A stretch of DNA of 64,000 nt from Noviherbaspirillum cavernae (GTDB taxonomy: Bacteria > Pseudomonadota > Gammaproteobacteria > Burkholderiales > Burkholderiaceae_D), in assembly GCF_003590875.1 (NCBI RefSeq), contig NZ_QYUN01000002.1, positions 744,001 through 808,000 on the forward strand, given 5' to 3'. Shown here in pieces: positions 1 through 8,356 of the stretch. Both the position numbers and the translations under genes were made by a program. The notes under the pieces are model-generated. The model had not been told where the DNA came from. It did no database searches and saw nothing but the letters and a program-made list of their open reading frames with translations. The stretch's first letter is position 1, and every line of letters begins with the position of its first letter.

Positions 1-13
1 GACTTGACGTAAA

Positions 14-41
14 AAAGCCGGCCAGGTGCCTGGCCGGCTTT
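14..41 (-). terminator. Rho-independent terminator
   Basis: A 13-bp perfect stem (AAGCCGGCCAGG / CCTGGCCGGCTT plus one pair) has a 2-base loop and is followed on the minus strand by six T. It can end minus-strand transcription coming from the flavin reductase gene, past the inverted repeat at 56-168. On the plus strand only three T follow, so it is weaker in that direction. Confidence 0.8.
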
Positions 42-55
42 CCTGCGGCACCGTA

Positions 56-168
56 AGAGCGTCTAACAAAATGAAGCGAAGCGGTTCTGAGTAGGCGCGT
101 CGCCGCAGACAGTACGACTGTACGACAAGGCGGCGCAACACCCTCAGAATCATTTTGTTAGACGCTCT
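56..168. repeat. Inverted-repeat element, MITE-like or cruciform
   Basis: Perfect 19-bp arms (AGAGCGTCTAACAAAATGA at 56-74, complement at 150-168) enclose a second inverted pair TCTGAG/CTCAGA (86-91 and 143-148) and a small central palindrome ACAGT-ACG-ACTGT. There is no open reading frame. The whole can fold into a long imperfect hairpin. It lies between a gene and its apparent terminator. Its nature (mobile miniature element or structural repeat) is inferred from shape only; no second copy was noticed in this window. Confidence 0.6.
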
Positions 169-177
169 AAGGCCGCA

Positions 178-693
178 TCAGCCCGGTGCTGCATGAGTCG
201 AAAAGAACTTCCCGCCGTGGTATGCCAGCGCCGGTACCGGGTAGACTTCGCACTGCTCGACCTCACCCACGAATATCACGTGGTCGCCTTCCGGATAGCG
301 GCTGCGGTTATGGCATTCGAACCATGCGGCTGCGCCTTTCAAAATCGGCAAGCCGGTGCGCGACAGCACGAACTCCACCCCGTCGAAGCGATTCTCGATG
401 CGCATGGCGAAGCGTTCTGCCAGCGCGGCCTGATTGCCGGCCAGCACATTGATCACGTAGTGCGAATTGCCGCTGAAGACAGGCAGGCTGCTGGCACCCT
501 GCGCCAGGCTCCACAGCACCAGCGGCGGGTCGAGCGACACCGAGTTGAATGAACTGGCGGTCAGGCCGAGGAAGCTGCCATCCTCCAGCCGTGTGGTGAT
601 GACGGTCACGCCGGTGGCGAATTGCGACAGCGCATTGCGGAAGTGGCGTGTGTCGAATTCAGGCGGCGTGGCGCTTGAAGTACGTGTAGACAT
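178..693 (-). CDS. Flavin reductase family protein (FMN-binding split barrel)
   Basis: The 171-residue protein matches the flavin reductase domain family (HpaC/RutF type), which reduces FMN or FAD with NAD(P)H, often to supply a two-component monooxygenase. Visible features are the N-terminal GVTVITT strand, the FMN-site region GLTASSFNSVSLDPPLVLW (about residues 43-62), the INVLA segment (about 81-85) and the C-terminal YPEGDHVIFVGEVE strand. Its length fits a single-domain reductase. No monooxygenase partner is adjacent, so the physiological acceptor cannot be named. The start has no clear Shine-Dalgarno sequence. Confidence 0.85.
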   Translation of the reverse strand: MSTRTSSATPPEFDTRHFRNALSQFATGVTVITTRLEDGSFLGLTASSFNSVSLDPPLVLWSLAQGASSLPVFSGNSHYVINVLAGNQAALAERFAMRIENRFDGVEFVLSRTGLPILKGAAAWFECHNRSRYPEGDHVIFVGEVEQCEVYPVPALAYHGGKFFSTHAAPG

Positions 694-792
694 CTCGAAT
701 CCGGGAAATTTTGGTCATTATGCCGAAAAATGCGCGCAGCAGTCGCGCGGCGCTCGGCTCGAGGGCGCGGCAATGCAAGGTTTGCGCCTGCA

Positions 793-1560
793 TCAACGGC
801 TTCTGACTATGTGTGCCGCCGGCTCCGGCTTGCGCAGCAATTCCATGAACGCCTTCGGCATCCAGGGACGCGCCGTGAGCATGAAGCTCATCGCATAACG
901 CTCGTCGAATGGGAGCTTCGCGTCTTCCTGATGTTGCTGAGAAAATTCGCGCGCGACCTGCTTCAGACGATCGATCAATGCCGCAGTCGATTGCCGGGAG
1001 AGCATCACGTTGACCAGCTGCATCCATTCGTGGTCGCGATCGAATTGCGATTCCAGATAATCGCTGAACGCCAGGTTGCGGAAATACGAATGAATCGGCC
1101 CGTTCGGAATCCAGCGGAAGGTGCGCGACACCAGCAGCTTCACCCTATTGTTCGGCAGCAGATCAAGGAAACCGATCTTGTCGAGGCGCACCAGATACTT
1201 CACCACCTCCGCCTCCGTCAACTGATATGTCTTGACGATCTGATCGACCGTGAGCTGGTTCAGCACCGACACCGCGATGATCAGGAGCTTCGTGTCGCCG
1301 ATGATTTCCTTTTCCTGCGCCAGCGTCAGTTCGGAAATCAGCCGTGATTCATCGTGCGCGATCAGCGTGATATCGCGGAAATCGATGCCGGTCGCGCGCA
1401 GGATGTCATCGAGCCGCTGCAGCGTGAAATTCTTCTGCGAAAACATGCGCTTCACGCTGGCTTCGGACATGCCGATGCGTGCGGCGAGGTCGGCATAGGT
1501 GATGCCGCGCGCCTTCAGTTCGCGCTTGAGTGAGTCGACGAGGGCGGTGGCTTGCATCAT
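793..1560 (-). CDS. Helix-turn-helix transcriptional regulator (XRE-like)
   Basis: A 255-residue protein with an N-terminal helix-turn-helix, seen in the stretch YADLAARIGMSEASVKRMF (about residues 21-39), of the Cro/C1 type. The remaining 190 residues contain no signal peptide or membrane segment and include a run (LTEAEVVKYLVRLDKIGFLDL) that looks like a second winged-helix-like unit. It is transcribed divergently from the secreted-protein gene at 1713, so it may control that pair; this is inference. The first ATG of an ATG-ATG pair is used; a GTG at 1572 is possible. Ligand unknown. Confidence 0.8.
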   Translation of the reverse strand: MMQATALVDSLKRELKARGITYADLAARIGMSEASVKRMFSQKNFTLQRLDDILRATGIDFRDITLIAHDESRLISELTLAQEKEIIGDTKLLIIAVSVLNQLTVDQIVKTYQLTEAEVVKYLVRLDKIGFLDLLPNNRVKLLVSRTFRWIPNGPIHSYFRNLAFSDYLESQFDRDHEWMQLVNVMLSRQSTAALIDRLKQVAREFSQQHQEDAKLPFDERYAMSFMLTARPWMPKAFMELLRKPEPAAHIVRSR

Positions 1561-1712
1561 GAGCAATATCACTTTGTGAAAGGAGGTATCGAAAAATGAT
1601 ACACCAGAGGTGTCGATACGCTACGCTGGAAGTTCCTCTGGAGCATCATTTGTACTTCCCTCATCATCGCCGTACCCGCCAGTCAGGTGGATCACTCGAT
1701 ACAAGGGAAAAA

Positions 1713-2123
1713 ATGAAAACGAAACTGCTTGCCACCCTCTTGCTCGCCGCTTGCGGCTTTATTGGCGCGAACGCGCATGCCGCCCGTTCGGCTTCCGAAG
1801 CCTCGATGGTCTTGCCGGCTGCGTCGGGCGTGGTGGTGCTCGGCTCGATGTCGATGGTCGCGGCGTCCGCGCAGATCGTGGTCCAGAGCATGGAAGCCGT
1901 CGGTGACGGTGTTGTCGTCGTGCTGAAAGGCGCATCGGAAGCGGCGACTGCCTCCGTGAAGCTGACCGGAGAGGCTGCGAAGGGGTTGTCCGTGACTGCC
2001 GGCAGCGTCGTCAAGGTGGTCGCGATGTCGACCGGCTACATGCTGGTTGCCGCAGGCAAGGCCATCACCTTCATCCCGAATGAAGTCGGAACGGCGCTGC
2101 TGCACCAATCGAAGGTCAAGTAA
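1713..2123 (+). CDS. Small secreted protein of unknown function
   Basis: The 136-residue protein starts at ATG 1713, behind AAGGGA. Residues 1-22 form a signal peptide (MKTKLL, a hydrophobic core, cleavage after NAHA). The mature part is rich in Ala, Val, Ser and Gly, with repeated short hydrophobic stretches (SGVVVLGS, GVVVVLKG, GYMLVAAG) separated by Ser/Lys residues. The open frame extends upstream to 1596, but the earlier Met would put 39 non-signal residues before the export signal. It is followed 12 bases later by the DUF2145 gene and is probably co-transcribed with it. Function unknown. Confidence 0.7.
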   Translation: MKTKLLATLLLAACGFIGANAHAARSASEASMVLPAASGVVVLGSMSMVAASAQIVVQSMEAVGDGVVVVLKGASEAATASVKLTGEAAKGLSVTAGSVVKVVAMSTGYMLVAAGKAITFIPNEVGTALLHQSKVK

Positions 2124-2239
2124 GGGAGAGTGCGAGTGAAACGGCTGTTCAATGTGTATTCATCATCGCATGCGTCCTGTGGTCCGGTATCGCGCATGCC
2201 GGACGTCCCTGCGAGGAAGTCCGGCAGGATGCGCAGAGC

Positions 2240-2932
2240 GTGATGCAGGCGATGGAACTGGCGCAGAAGACGAAGCTCGCGCTCGATGCTTCCGGCGCGC
2301 AAGTCGCCTTGCTGGCACGCGCCGGCCAGGACTTGTCGAAGTACGGCTTGCGCTATTCGCATGTCGGCTATGTCTGGCGCGATCATCCGCAAGGGCGCTG
2401 GATCGTGGTGCACGAACTCAATCAATGCGGCACGGCGGAGTCGACGTTGTACAACGAAGGGCTCGCGAATTTTTTCATGGATGACCTGTTCGCGTTTGAA
2501 GCCCTGGTCGTGGTGCCGAATCCGGAGATGCAGGAGAAAATCGCGCGGTTGCTGGCGTCCGATGCGCCGCGCAGGTTGCATGCGCCGCAATACAACATGC
2601 TGTCATATGCGTTTTCGACGCGTTATCAGAATTCCAATCAATGGGTGCTGGAACTGCTGGCAGCGGCGAATGCGAAGGATGCTGTCATCGGCGACCGGGA
2701 GCAGGCGCAGGCGTGGCTGAAATTGGCTGGATTCCGGCCGATCACGGTCAATGTGCCGACGCTGACGCGCCTCGGCGGCCGCATGTTCCGCGCCAATGTC
2801 GCGTTCGACGACCATCCGTTCGACCGCCGCATGGCCGGCATGATCGATACCGTCACGGTGGATTCGGTGGTGCGCTTCATCGAGAAAATCGACCGCAGCG
2901 TGACGAAGACGACCTTGCGCCTGGAAGATTGA
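2240..2932 (+). CDS. DUF2145 family exported protein, start region frameshifted
   Basis: The 230-residue open frame matches DUF2145, a family of exported proteins with no established function. Conserved-looking segments are LDASGAQVALLARAGQDLS, GLRYSHVGYVWRDHPQGRW, the NQCGT motif and YNMLSYAFSTRYQNSNQW. The first ATG in frame is 2240. However, the same frame upstream (2141-2239, no start codon) encodes a signal-peptide core VFIIACVLWSGIAHA followed by GRPCEEV, the expected mature start. A good ribosome site (GGAG, 7 bases) precedes GTG 2136, which begins MKRLF in another frame. One missing base between about 2139 and 2156 would explain this. As it stands, the product may lack export. Confidence 0.75.
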   Translation: MMQAMELAQKTKLALDASGAQVALLARAGQDLSKYGLRYSHVGYVWRDHPQGRWIVVHELNQCGTAESTLYNEGLANFFMDDLFAFEALVVVPNPEMQEKIARLLASDAPRRLHAPQYNMLSYAFSTRYQNSNQWVLELLAAANAKDAVIGDREQAQAWLKLAGFRPITVNVPTLTRLGGRMFRANVAFDDHPFDRRMAGMIDTVTVDSVVRFIEKIDRSVTKTTLRLED

Positions 2933-3026
2933 TTCCCGCCAACACCTCACGCGTTTCAAGCGGTTGATACTCCCATTCCCCTCCGTTTGGGCTAAAGTCA
3001 TATTAGGAGTGCAATTGGAGCGGAAC

Positions 3027-3563
3027 ATGGCAATCGAAACGGCAACATTGGGCGGCGGATGCTTCTGGTGTCTGGAAGCGGTGTATCAGGAGTTGAAAGG
3101 TGTGCAGCACGTCGAATCGGGTTATACCGGTGGCGAGCTGGCGAACCCGACCTACGAGCAGGTGTGCGAGGGAAGGACAGGGCATGCGGAAGTGGTGCAG
3201 GTGACTTTCGATCCTGACGTCGTCAGTTATCGCGAGATCCTCGAAATATTTTTCACGATTCACGATCCGACCACGCTCAACCGACAGGGCAATGACGTCG
3301 GCACCCAGTACCGCTCGGCGATCTACTACCATACGCCGCAGCAGCAGGACATGGCGCGCCACGTGGTGGCCGAAATGGCGAATGTGTGGGATGCGCCGAT
3401 CGTCACCGAATTGAATCCGCTCGGGCCGTACTACAAGGCCGAGGATTATCACCAGGATTATTTCCGCCAGCATCCGATGCAGGGTTATTGCGCCTTCGTC
3501 GTTGCGCCGAAGGTGGCGAAGTTCAGGAAAGTATTCTCGGAAAAACTCAACGCCGGCGCATGA
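3027..3563 (+). CDS. msrA: Peptide-methionine (S)-S-oxide reductase MsrA
   Basis: The 178-residue protein reduces the S epimer of methionine sulfoxide in damaged proteins, recycled by thioredoxin. The catalytic motif GGCFWC places the nucleophilic Cys at residue 12. Further family segments are SGYTGG, GHAEVVQV, FFTIHDPTTLNRQGNDVGTQYRS and the C-terminal GYCAFV cysteine for recycling. ATG 3027 follows a GGAG and puts the catalytic Cys at the usual position; the upstream ATG at 2964 adds residues with no homology. It overlaps the possible upstream start (3560) of the HIT gene. Confidence 0.95.
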   Translation: MAIETATLGGGCFWCLEAVYQELKGVQHVESGYTGGELANPTYEQVCEGRTGHAEVVQVTFDPDVVSYREILEIFFTIHDPTTLNRQGNDVGTQYRSAIYYHTPQQQDMARHVVAEMANVWDAPIVTELNPLGPYYKAEDYHQDYFRQHPMQGYCAFVVAPKVAKFRKVFSEKLNAGA

Positions 3564-3592
3564 TCGCCTTTGCGGAAAAAATGGGTGACGAA

Positions 3593-3997
3593 ATGGCGAC
3601 CATATTTTCAAGAATCATCGATGGCGAACTGCCGTGTGCGAAGGTGTACGAGGACGATCTCGTATTCGCCTTCATGGACGCCGGCCAGGTCAATCCGGGC
3701 CACGTGCTGGTGGTCACGAAAAAGCCGTACGAAACGCTGATGGATGCGGACGAAGAATCTGCTGCAGCCATGATGCGGGCCGCATGCCGGATCGCCAAGG
3801 CGGTGCAGGCGGCGTTCAATCCCGATGGCATGACCATCCTGCAGTCCAACAAGGCGGCGGGATGGCAGACGGTGCCGCATCTGCATCTGCACGTCGTGCC
3901 GCGCTATCACGGCGACGGCGCGGACCTGATCTGGCCGCGCAAGGAACCCGGCATGGAAAAGCTGCTGGAATATGCGGCAAAGATCGGAATGACGTAG
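3593..3997 (+). CDS. HIT family nucleotide-binding protein
   Basis: A 134-residue histidine triad protein of the HinT/protein kinase C-interacting type, which hydrolyses adenylated substrates such as nucleoside phosphoramidates. The triad HLHLHVVP has His at 96, 98 and 100, followed by the usual RYHGDG. The N-terminal IFSRIIDGELPCAKVYEDD is typical. The start at 3593 gives the family's usual N-terminus. ATGs at 3581 and 3560 are in frame, and the latter would overlap the msrA stop as ATGA, so translational coupling is possible. Physiological substrate unknown. Confidence 0.92.
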   Translation: MATIFSRIIDGELPCAKVYEDDLVFAFMDAGQVNPGHVLVVTKKPYETLMDADEESAAAMMRAACRIAKAVQAAFNPDGMTILQSNKAAGWQTVPHLHLHVVPRYHGDGADLIWPRKEPGMEKLLEYAAKIGMT

Positions 3998-4021
3998 CAC
4001 GCCGGATCCCGCACGACGCTG

Positions 4022-4043
4022 GATTCCGTCCTTCGCCGGAATG
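4022..4043. repeat. REP-like short palindrome
   Basis: The segment GATTCCGTCCTTCGCCGGAATGG forms an imperfect hairpin (ATTCCG / CGGAAT). It resembles the dispersed intergenic repeats common in proteobacteria. It lies between the convergent HIT and CFA synthase genes. Copy number elsewhere cannot be judged. Confidence 0.35.
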
Positions 4044-4071
4044 GCGAGCATTTTGGAATGCCGTCAGTTAC

Positions 4072-5277
4072 TCAATCGCCATACATATACCTGCGCGACC
4101 ATGGCAATGCCGATGCATCGCGCCCCGCCTTCGTGCATACCACCTGATAGAGCGAAATCCAGTCCTGCGCAAAGGCATAGGCACAGCCGGCCAGGTACAC
4201 ACGCCAGACGCGGAAGCGTTTGGCATCGACCAGCGGCTTGATGCGTTCGGCGTGCGTTTCGAAATTGTCAGCCCAGGTGGCGCAGGTTTTCGCGTAGTGG
4301 CGCCGCAGGTTCTCCACGTCCAGCGCCTCCAGTCCGCCTTCCTGCATGTATCGCAAGACGGCACCGATGTGCAGCAATTCGCCGTGCGGGAACACGTATT
4401 TCTCGATGAACTCGCCGCCGCCATAAGGCGTTTCGCCATTGTTGATGTCGGTGGTGGTGATGCCGTGGTTCATCGCCATGCCATCGTCCTTCAGCAGCGA
4501 TCGGATTCGGGAAAAATACATCGGCAGGTTCTTCGAACCGACATGCTCGAACATGCCCACGCTCGTGATGCGGTCGAATGTCCCCGTGACGTCGCGGTAA
4601 TCCTCGAGCCGGATTTCCACACGGTCGGCGAGGCCCGCGCGCGCGACGCGTTCCTTCGCCAGCTCGAACTGATTCTGCGACAGCGTGATGCCGACGCATT
4701 TCGCATCGTATTTCTGCGCCGCCCGCATCGCCAGCGCGCCCCAGCCGCAACCGATGTCGAGCAGCGTGTCGCCAGACTTCACCTGGATCTTGTTGAGGAT
4801 GTGATCGATCTTCTTCAGCTGCGCGGTGCCGAGGTCTTCGTCGCCGTTCTCGAAGTAGGCGCAGGAATAGACCATGTTCTCGTCCAGCCACGTGGCGTAG
4901 AACTCGTTCGACACGTCGTAGTGGAAATGGATTGCTTCCTCATCCTTCTCCTTGCTGTGGTTGAAGGAGCGGACGATGCGCGAGAACTTGCCTTCCGGCT
5001 TGAGCGTCTGCGCGGCGAGCGCATTGCTGATGGCGATGATTTCGCTGATGCGGCCTTCGACCTCGATCTTGCCCTCGACATAGGCGCGGCCGAGATTGTA
5101 GAGCGAAGGTGTCAGCAGATAGCTCAGTGCCGACGCATCCGGCACCTTCACTGTCACCTGTGGTGCATGCTGGCCGAAATCGAGCTTCTGCCCGTTCCAC
5201 AATTCCACCCGCAGCGGCAGCGCCGTGTTCTCGCGGATGCTGTCAACCCAGTTCCCCAGTTTCTTTTCCCAGAACAT
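4072..5277 (-). CDS. cfa: Cyclopropane-fatty-acyl-phospholipid synthase
   Basis: A 401-residue enzyme that transfers a methylene from S-adenosylmethionine to cis double bonds of membrane phospholipid acyl chains, at the cytoplasmic membrane surface. The N-terminal part carries the lipid-binding region with HFHYDVSNEFYATWLD, followed by MVYSCAYF. The SAM-binding motif is LLDIGCGWGALAMRAA (about residues 165-180), with TSVGMFEHVG and YVFPHGEL further on. The start at 5277 (MFWEKK) sits behind GGAGGA on the minus strand and is preferred over the upstream Met at 5313. It belongs to the CFA/mycolic acid synthase family; direct enzyme specificity is by homology only. Confidence 0.9.
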   Translation of the reverse strand: MFWEKKLGNWVDSIRENTALPLRVELWNGQKLDFGQHAPQVTVKVPDASALSYLLTPSLYNLGRAYVEGKIEVEGRISEIIAISNALAAQTLKPEGKFSRIVRSFNHSKEKDEEAIHFHYDVSNEFYATWLDENMVYSCAYFENGDEDLGTAQLKKIDHILNKIQVKSGDTLLDIGCGWGALAMRAAQKYDAKCVGITLSQNQFELAKERVARAGLADRVEIRLEDYRDVTGTFDRITSVGMFEHVGSKNLPMYFSRIRSLLKDDGMAMNHGITTTDINNGETPYGGGEFIEKYVFPHGELLHIGAVLRYMQEGGLEALDVENLRRHYAKTCATWADNFETHAERIKPLVDAKRFRVWRVYLAGCAYAFAQDWISLYQVVCTKAGRDASALPWSRRYMYGD

Positions 5278-5360
5278 GACTCCTCCGTAAGGTTGAACGG
5301 ACTGATCAGGCAATGCAAAACAAATCCAGGTGACTGCTCAAGCAGCAGTCTGTGGTGGCA

Positions 5361-5996
5361 CTAAGGTTGCAGTCGTTGCCGTTGCCAGTTTCCATCCGCC
5401 TGCACGCGATATGCAATGCGGTCGTGCAGGCGCGACGGACGCCCCTGCCAGAACTCGACATAGTCCGGAACCAGGCGGTATCCGCCCCAATGCGCGGGCC
5501 GTGACGGATGTCCGCCATGCTGGCGTTCGGCTTGCGTGTATTGCGCTTCCAGTTCTGCGCGATTGGCAATCGGACGGCTCTGCTCGGAAGCAATCGCACC
5601 GATGCGGCTGCCGAGCGGGCGACTCTGGAAGTAAAGGTCGCTTTCTTCCGATGCGATGCGTTCGACGCGGCCTTCGATGCGCACCTGCCGCTCCAGTTCG
5701 ATCCAGAAGAACAGGAGCGCGGCATACTGATTCTCGCCCAGCTCCTGACCCTTGCGGCTGTCGTAGTTGGTAAACCACGTAAAGCCGCGCTGATCGAAGT
5801 CCTTGATCAGCACGATGCGCGATGACGGCCGGCCGTTGGTGGCAACCGTCGACAGACTCATCGCATTGACTTCCGGCACCTCGGCAGTGACGGCCTCGTG
5901 AAACCACTTTGCGAACTGCTCGATCGGGTTGGCCTGCACATCAGATTCAGTCAGGCTTTCGCGACTGTATTCATTGCGTAAATCCGCTATCGACAT
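5361..5996 (-). CDS. pdxH: Pyridoxamine 5'-phosphate oxidase
   Basis: The 211-residue flavoenzyme oxidises pyridoxine or pyridoxamine 5'-phosphate to pyridoxal 5'-phosphate using FMN and oxygen, in vitamin B6 synthesis and salvage. Diagnostic segments are [68 protein letters not shown] and the C-terminal signature [20 protein letters not shown] followed by LHDRI. Its length and order match the family fully. The next gene upstream is a hemerythrin protein, 12 bases away in the same direction. Confidence 0.97.
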   Translation of the reverse strand: MSIADLRNEYSRESLTESDVQANPIEQFAKWFHEAVTAEVPEVNAMSLSTVATNGRPSSRIVLIKDFDQRGFTWFTNYDSRKGQELGENQYAALLFFWIELERQVRIEGRVERIASEESDLYFQSRPLGSRIGAIASEQSRPIANRAELEAQYTQAERQHGGHPSRPAHWGGYRLVPDYVEFWQGRPSRLHDRIAYRVQADGNWQRQRLQP

Positions 5997-6008
5997 CTTG
6001 CTCCCTGC

Positions 6009-6542
6009 TTATTGTGTGATATTGCGGCGAGCGCGCATGGCATCACCCAGGCGGGTCATCTGCGCGTCGCTGAAAATGCGTTTTGCCATCGGTGCGATAT
6101 GGGCTTCTTCCACTTCCATATGCGCGGTGTACATCTGCGAAAACCGCCTGACCTCGTCCACCGACAACTGCGCGGAAGAACCGGCCGCGATTGCCTGTAG
6201 TTGCATGTTCAGCGTCTGCCAGACGGTGTGCATCTGACGATGCTGTTGCAGGAGTTCAGGCACGAGCTTTTGCAGCAGAACGGCATCGTCGCCTTGCGCA
6301 GTTGCCTGCAGCATCGGCAGCAAGTCCTGCTCCTCGTCTTCGTGATGGTTTTCCGCAGCATGATTAAAGTATTTCATCACCGATTTTGCGGCTTGTTCTG
6401 CATCAACATTTGCGCCAAATTGCGGCAGGTGCGCGAGCAGCCGTTCCAGTGTCGCGAGCTGCTTGCGAATCCGGTCGTGGCAATGCCTGAGTACGGCGAT
6501 CGGCTGATCGAAGCCGGGCGCGGTAGTGAACAAGGGGTCCAT
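6009..6542 (-). CDS. Hemerythrin domain (HHE) protein
   Basis: A 177-residue, predominantly helical protein with the histidine and acidic pattern of hemerythrin/HHE cation-binding proteins: RHCHDRIRKQ near residue 20, HHEDEEQDLLP near residue 65, LLQQHRQMH near 100 and HMEVEEAHIAPM near 145. Such proteins bind a di-iron centre and are linked to oxygen, NO or iron sensing or storage. It lies directly before pdxH, with the PdxH start 12 bases downstream of its stop, so the two may be co-transcribed. The particular role is unknown. Confidence 0.85.
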   Translation of the reverse strand: MDPLFTTAPGFDQPIAVLRHCHDRIRKQLATLERLLAHLPQFGANVDAEQAAKSVMKYFNHAAENHHEDEEQDLLPMLQATAQGDDAVLLQKLVPELLQQHRQMHTVWQTLNMQLQAIAAGSSAQLSVDEVRRFSQMYTAHMEVEEAHIAPMAKRIFSDAQMTRLGDAMRARRNITQ

Positions 6543-6719
6543 GATTCTTCTCGCCTTCTGTTTTTATATGACACCTGCCGCGCCAAAAGCAAGCGGCGGT
6601 ATTGCGAGGCAGGGAACGTCTATTGTAATGCGACTGCCCGTGCCTGCATCGGTTCAGCCGGGGCGAACGGGGATGCGCGGGGGCAAGATGAATCCATTGC
6701 TGTCCGTTAAAATGACGGG

Positions 6720-7595
6720 ATGAATTCAGTCACAGCACTCAACCCGCAGTTGTCGTCCTCTCAAGACGATGTGGACTTCGAACGCCGCTTCGGCGGCATT
6801 GCCCGCTTGTACGGTGAAGCGGCGCTTGCACATTTCCGGTCTGCTCATGTATGCGTGATCGGCGTCGGCGGTGTCGGCTCATGGTCGGTGGAAGCCTTGG
6901 CGCGTAGTGCGATCGGCAATATCACGATGATCGATCTCGACAATGTTGCCGAATCGAACATCAATCGGCAGATTCATGCCATGAGCGATACGCTCGGCAA
7001 GGCCAAGGTGACGGCGCTGTCCGAACGCATTGCGCAGATCAATCCATTCTGTCGCGTGACGGAGGTCGAGGATTTCATCTCGGCAGACAATCTCGACGAG
7101 ATGCTCGGCACTTGTCGGTACGACTATGTGATCGACGCGATCGACAATGTGCGGGCCAAGACGGCATTGATCGCGTATTGCCGAGAGAAGGGGATCAGGT
7201 TGATCACCATTGGCGGCGCGGGAGGACAGATCGACCCGACCAGAATCGAGATCCGCGATCTGTCGCGCACGGAGCAGGAACCGTTGCTGGCAAAGGTACG
7301 CAAGCGGCTGCGTGCGCTTCACCGTTTTCCACGCGGAACGAAAAACAAGTTCGGCATCGATGCCGTGTTCTCGACCGAGCCGCTGCGTTTCCCTGAAGTG
7401 CCGGAAACGACCGATGCGTGCGAGATCGATGGCGATGACGCCGGCATCACTGGATTGAACTGCGCCGGCTTCGGCTCCGCGATGGTGGTAACGGCAAGCT
7501 TCGGTTTGGTGGCGGCGGCGCAGGTGTTGCGCAAGCTCGCGCTGGATGCGCAACAGCCGGGCGCGGACGGTGTCGAATCCGGCACGGGCGACTGA
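6720..7595 (+). CDS. tcdA: tRNA threonylcarbamoyladenosine dehydratase
   Basis: The 291-residue E1-like enzyme (TcdA/CsdL) uses ATP to cyclise t6A to ct6A at position 37 of ANN-decoding tRNAs. The Rossmann ATP-binding motif is VIGVGGVGSWSVEALARS (about residues 43-60). It is followed by the metal and nucleotide residues in IDLDNVAESNINRQ, the segment DYVIDAIDNVRAKTALI and the C-terminal region GFGSAMVVTASFGL. The ThiF/HesA fold lacks the extra domains of ubiquitin E1 and is of normal length for TcdA. It is convergent with the ThpR gene. Confidence 0.95.
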   Translation: MNSVTALNPQLSSSQDDVDFERRFGGIARLYGEAALAHFRSAHVCVIGVGGVGSWSVEALARSAIGNITMIDLDNVAESNINRQIHAMSDTLGKAKVTALSERIAQINPFCRVTEVEDFISADNLDEMLGTCRYDYVIDAIDNVRAKTALIAYCREKGIRLITIGGAGGQIDPTRIEIRDLSRTEQEPLLAKVRKRLRALHRFPRGTKNKFGIDAVFSTEPLRFPEVPETTDACEIDGDDAGITGLNCAGFGSAMVVTASFGLVAAAQVLRKLALDAQQPGADGVESGTGD

Positions 7596-7635
7596 TCATT
7601 ATTGCCTCATTGGCGATTGCGCCGACTGCCTTTCC

Positions 7636-8217
7636 CTATGCGGCCGAATCGATGGCGCTGTTCGGCCCGCGCTCATCCTGACTCCATAACACTTCATCCA
7701 GCGAACGCATTGCGAGCACCTCGTAGCGAGGCCCGTCGGGGCCCGTGACCGATTGCACGAGCGCGGCCTGATTCGCGCGCCATGTGATCGGCGTGAACAG
7801 GATATCGGGCGGCAATGTGGCGTCGCGCGCCAGCGTGATATGCGGCTTGAACCTCGTCTCGTTGTCGAACGCGATCTCGTGTTGCGTCAAGGTCTGTACC
7901 AGATCGCGCTGCAAGCCAAGCAGGCGCTCCGGCACTGCGTGCATGCCTGCCCACGCAATGCGGTTCCGGTTGAAATAGCCGACGCGATCAATCGTCAATG
8001 TCATCGCAGCAGCCGGCAGCTGCGTCAAGATGTCCTTCAATACCGGCAGCAACGCGGACGGTTGCGGACCGAGAAATGCCAGCGTGATATGCAGATTCTC
8101 GTACGGGGATTTTCGGCCGTGCAGCGGATATTGCAGCTGCATCAAGTCAGTGCGCGTGCCGGCATCCGGCCACAGGGCATAGAAGAGGCGTAATGAATCC
8201 TGCGATTGGGTTGGCAT
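7636..8217 (-). CDS. thpR: RNA 2',3'-cyclic phosphodiesterase (2'-5' RNA ligase family)
   Basis: A 193-residue member of the 2H phosphoesterase superfamily (ThpR/LigT), which opens 2',3'-cyclic phosphates and joins tRNA halves in vitro. The two HxT motifs are HITLAFLGP near residue 40 and HITLARD near 128. The N-terminal LRLFYALWPDAGTR strand is typical. The start at 8217 (MPTQSQ) is chosen because it gives the family N-terminus. The open frame continues 31 codons upstream without homology. Confidence 0.9.
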   Translation of the reverse strand: MPTQSQDSLRLFYALWPDAGTRTDLMQLQYPLHGRKSPYENLHITLAFLGPQPSALLPVLKDILTQLPAAAMTLTIDRVGYFNRNRIAWAGMHAVPERLLGLQRDLVQTLTQHEIAFDNETRFKPHITLARDATLPPDILFTPITWRANQAALVQSVTGPDGPRYEVLAMRSLDEVLWSQDERGPNSAIDSAA

Positions 8218-8356
8218 GATGGTGTCGGTTCGGCAAAAGCGATGGCGTTGATAAGTTGGACTGCAGACGTGAGCCAATACGTTCGTTGACGTCGGCACAT
8301 TATTTGACACGCATCATGTGCCACGATATCCCTCCCAATGCCGAAATACCGATTGC

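Noticed and set aside
3634-5364. 576-codon plus-strand frame over the HIT and CFA synthase genes
   Set aside because: Lies antisense to cfa and out of frame with the HIT gene. No homology seen.
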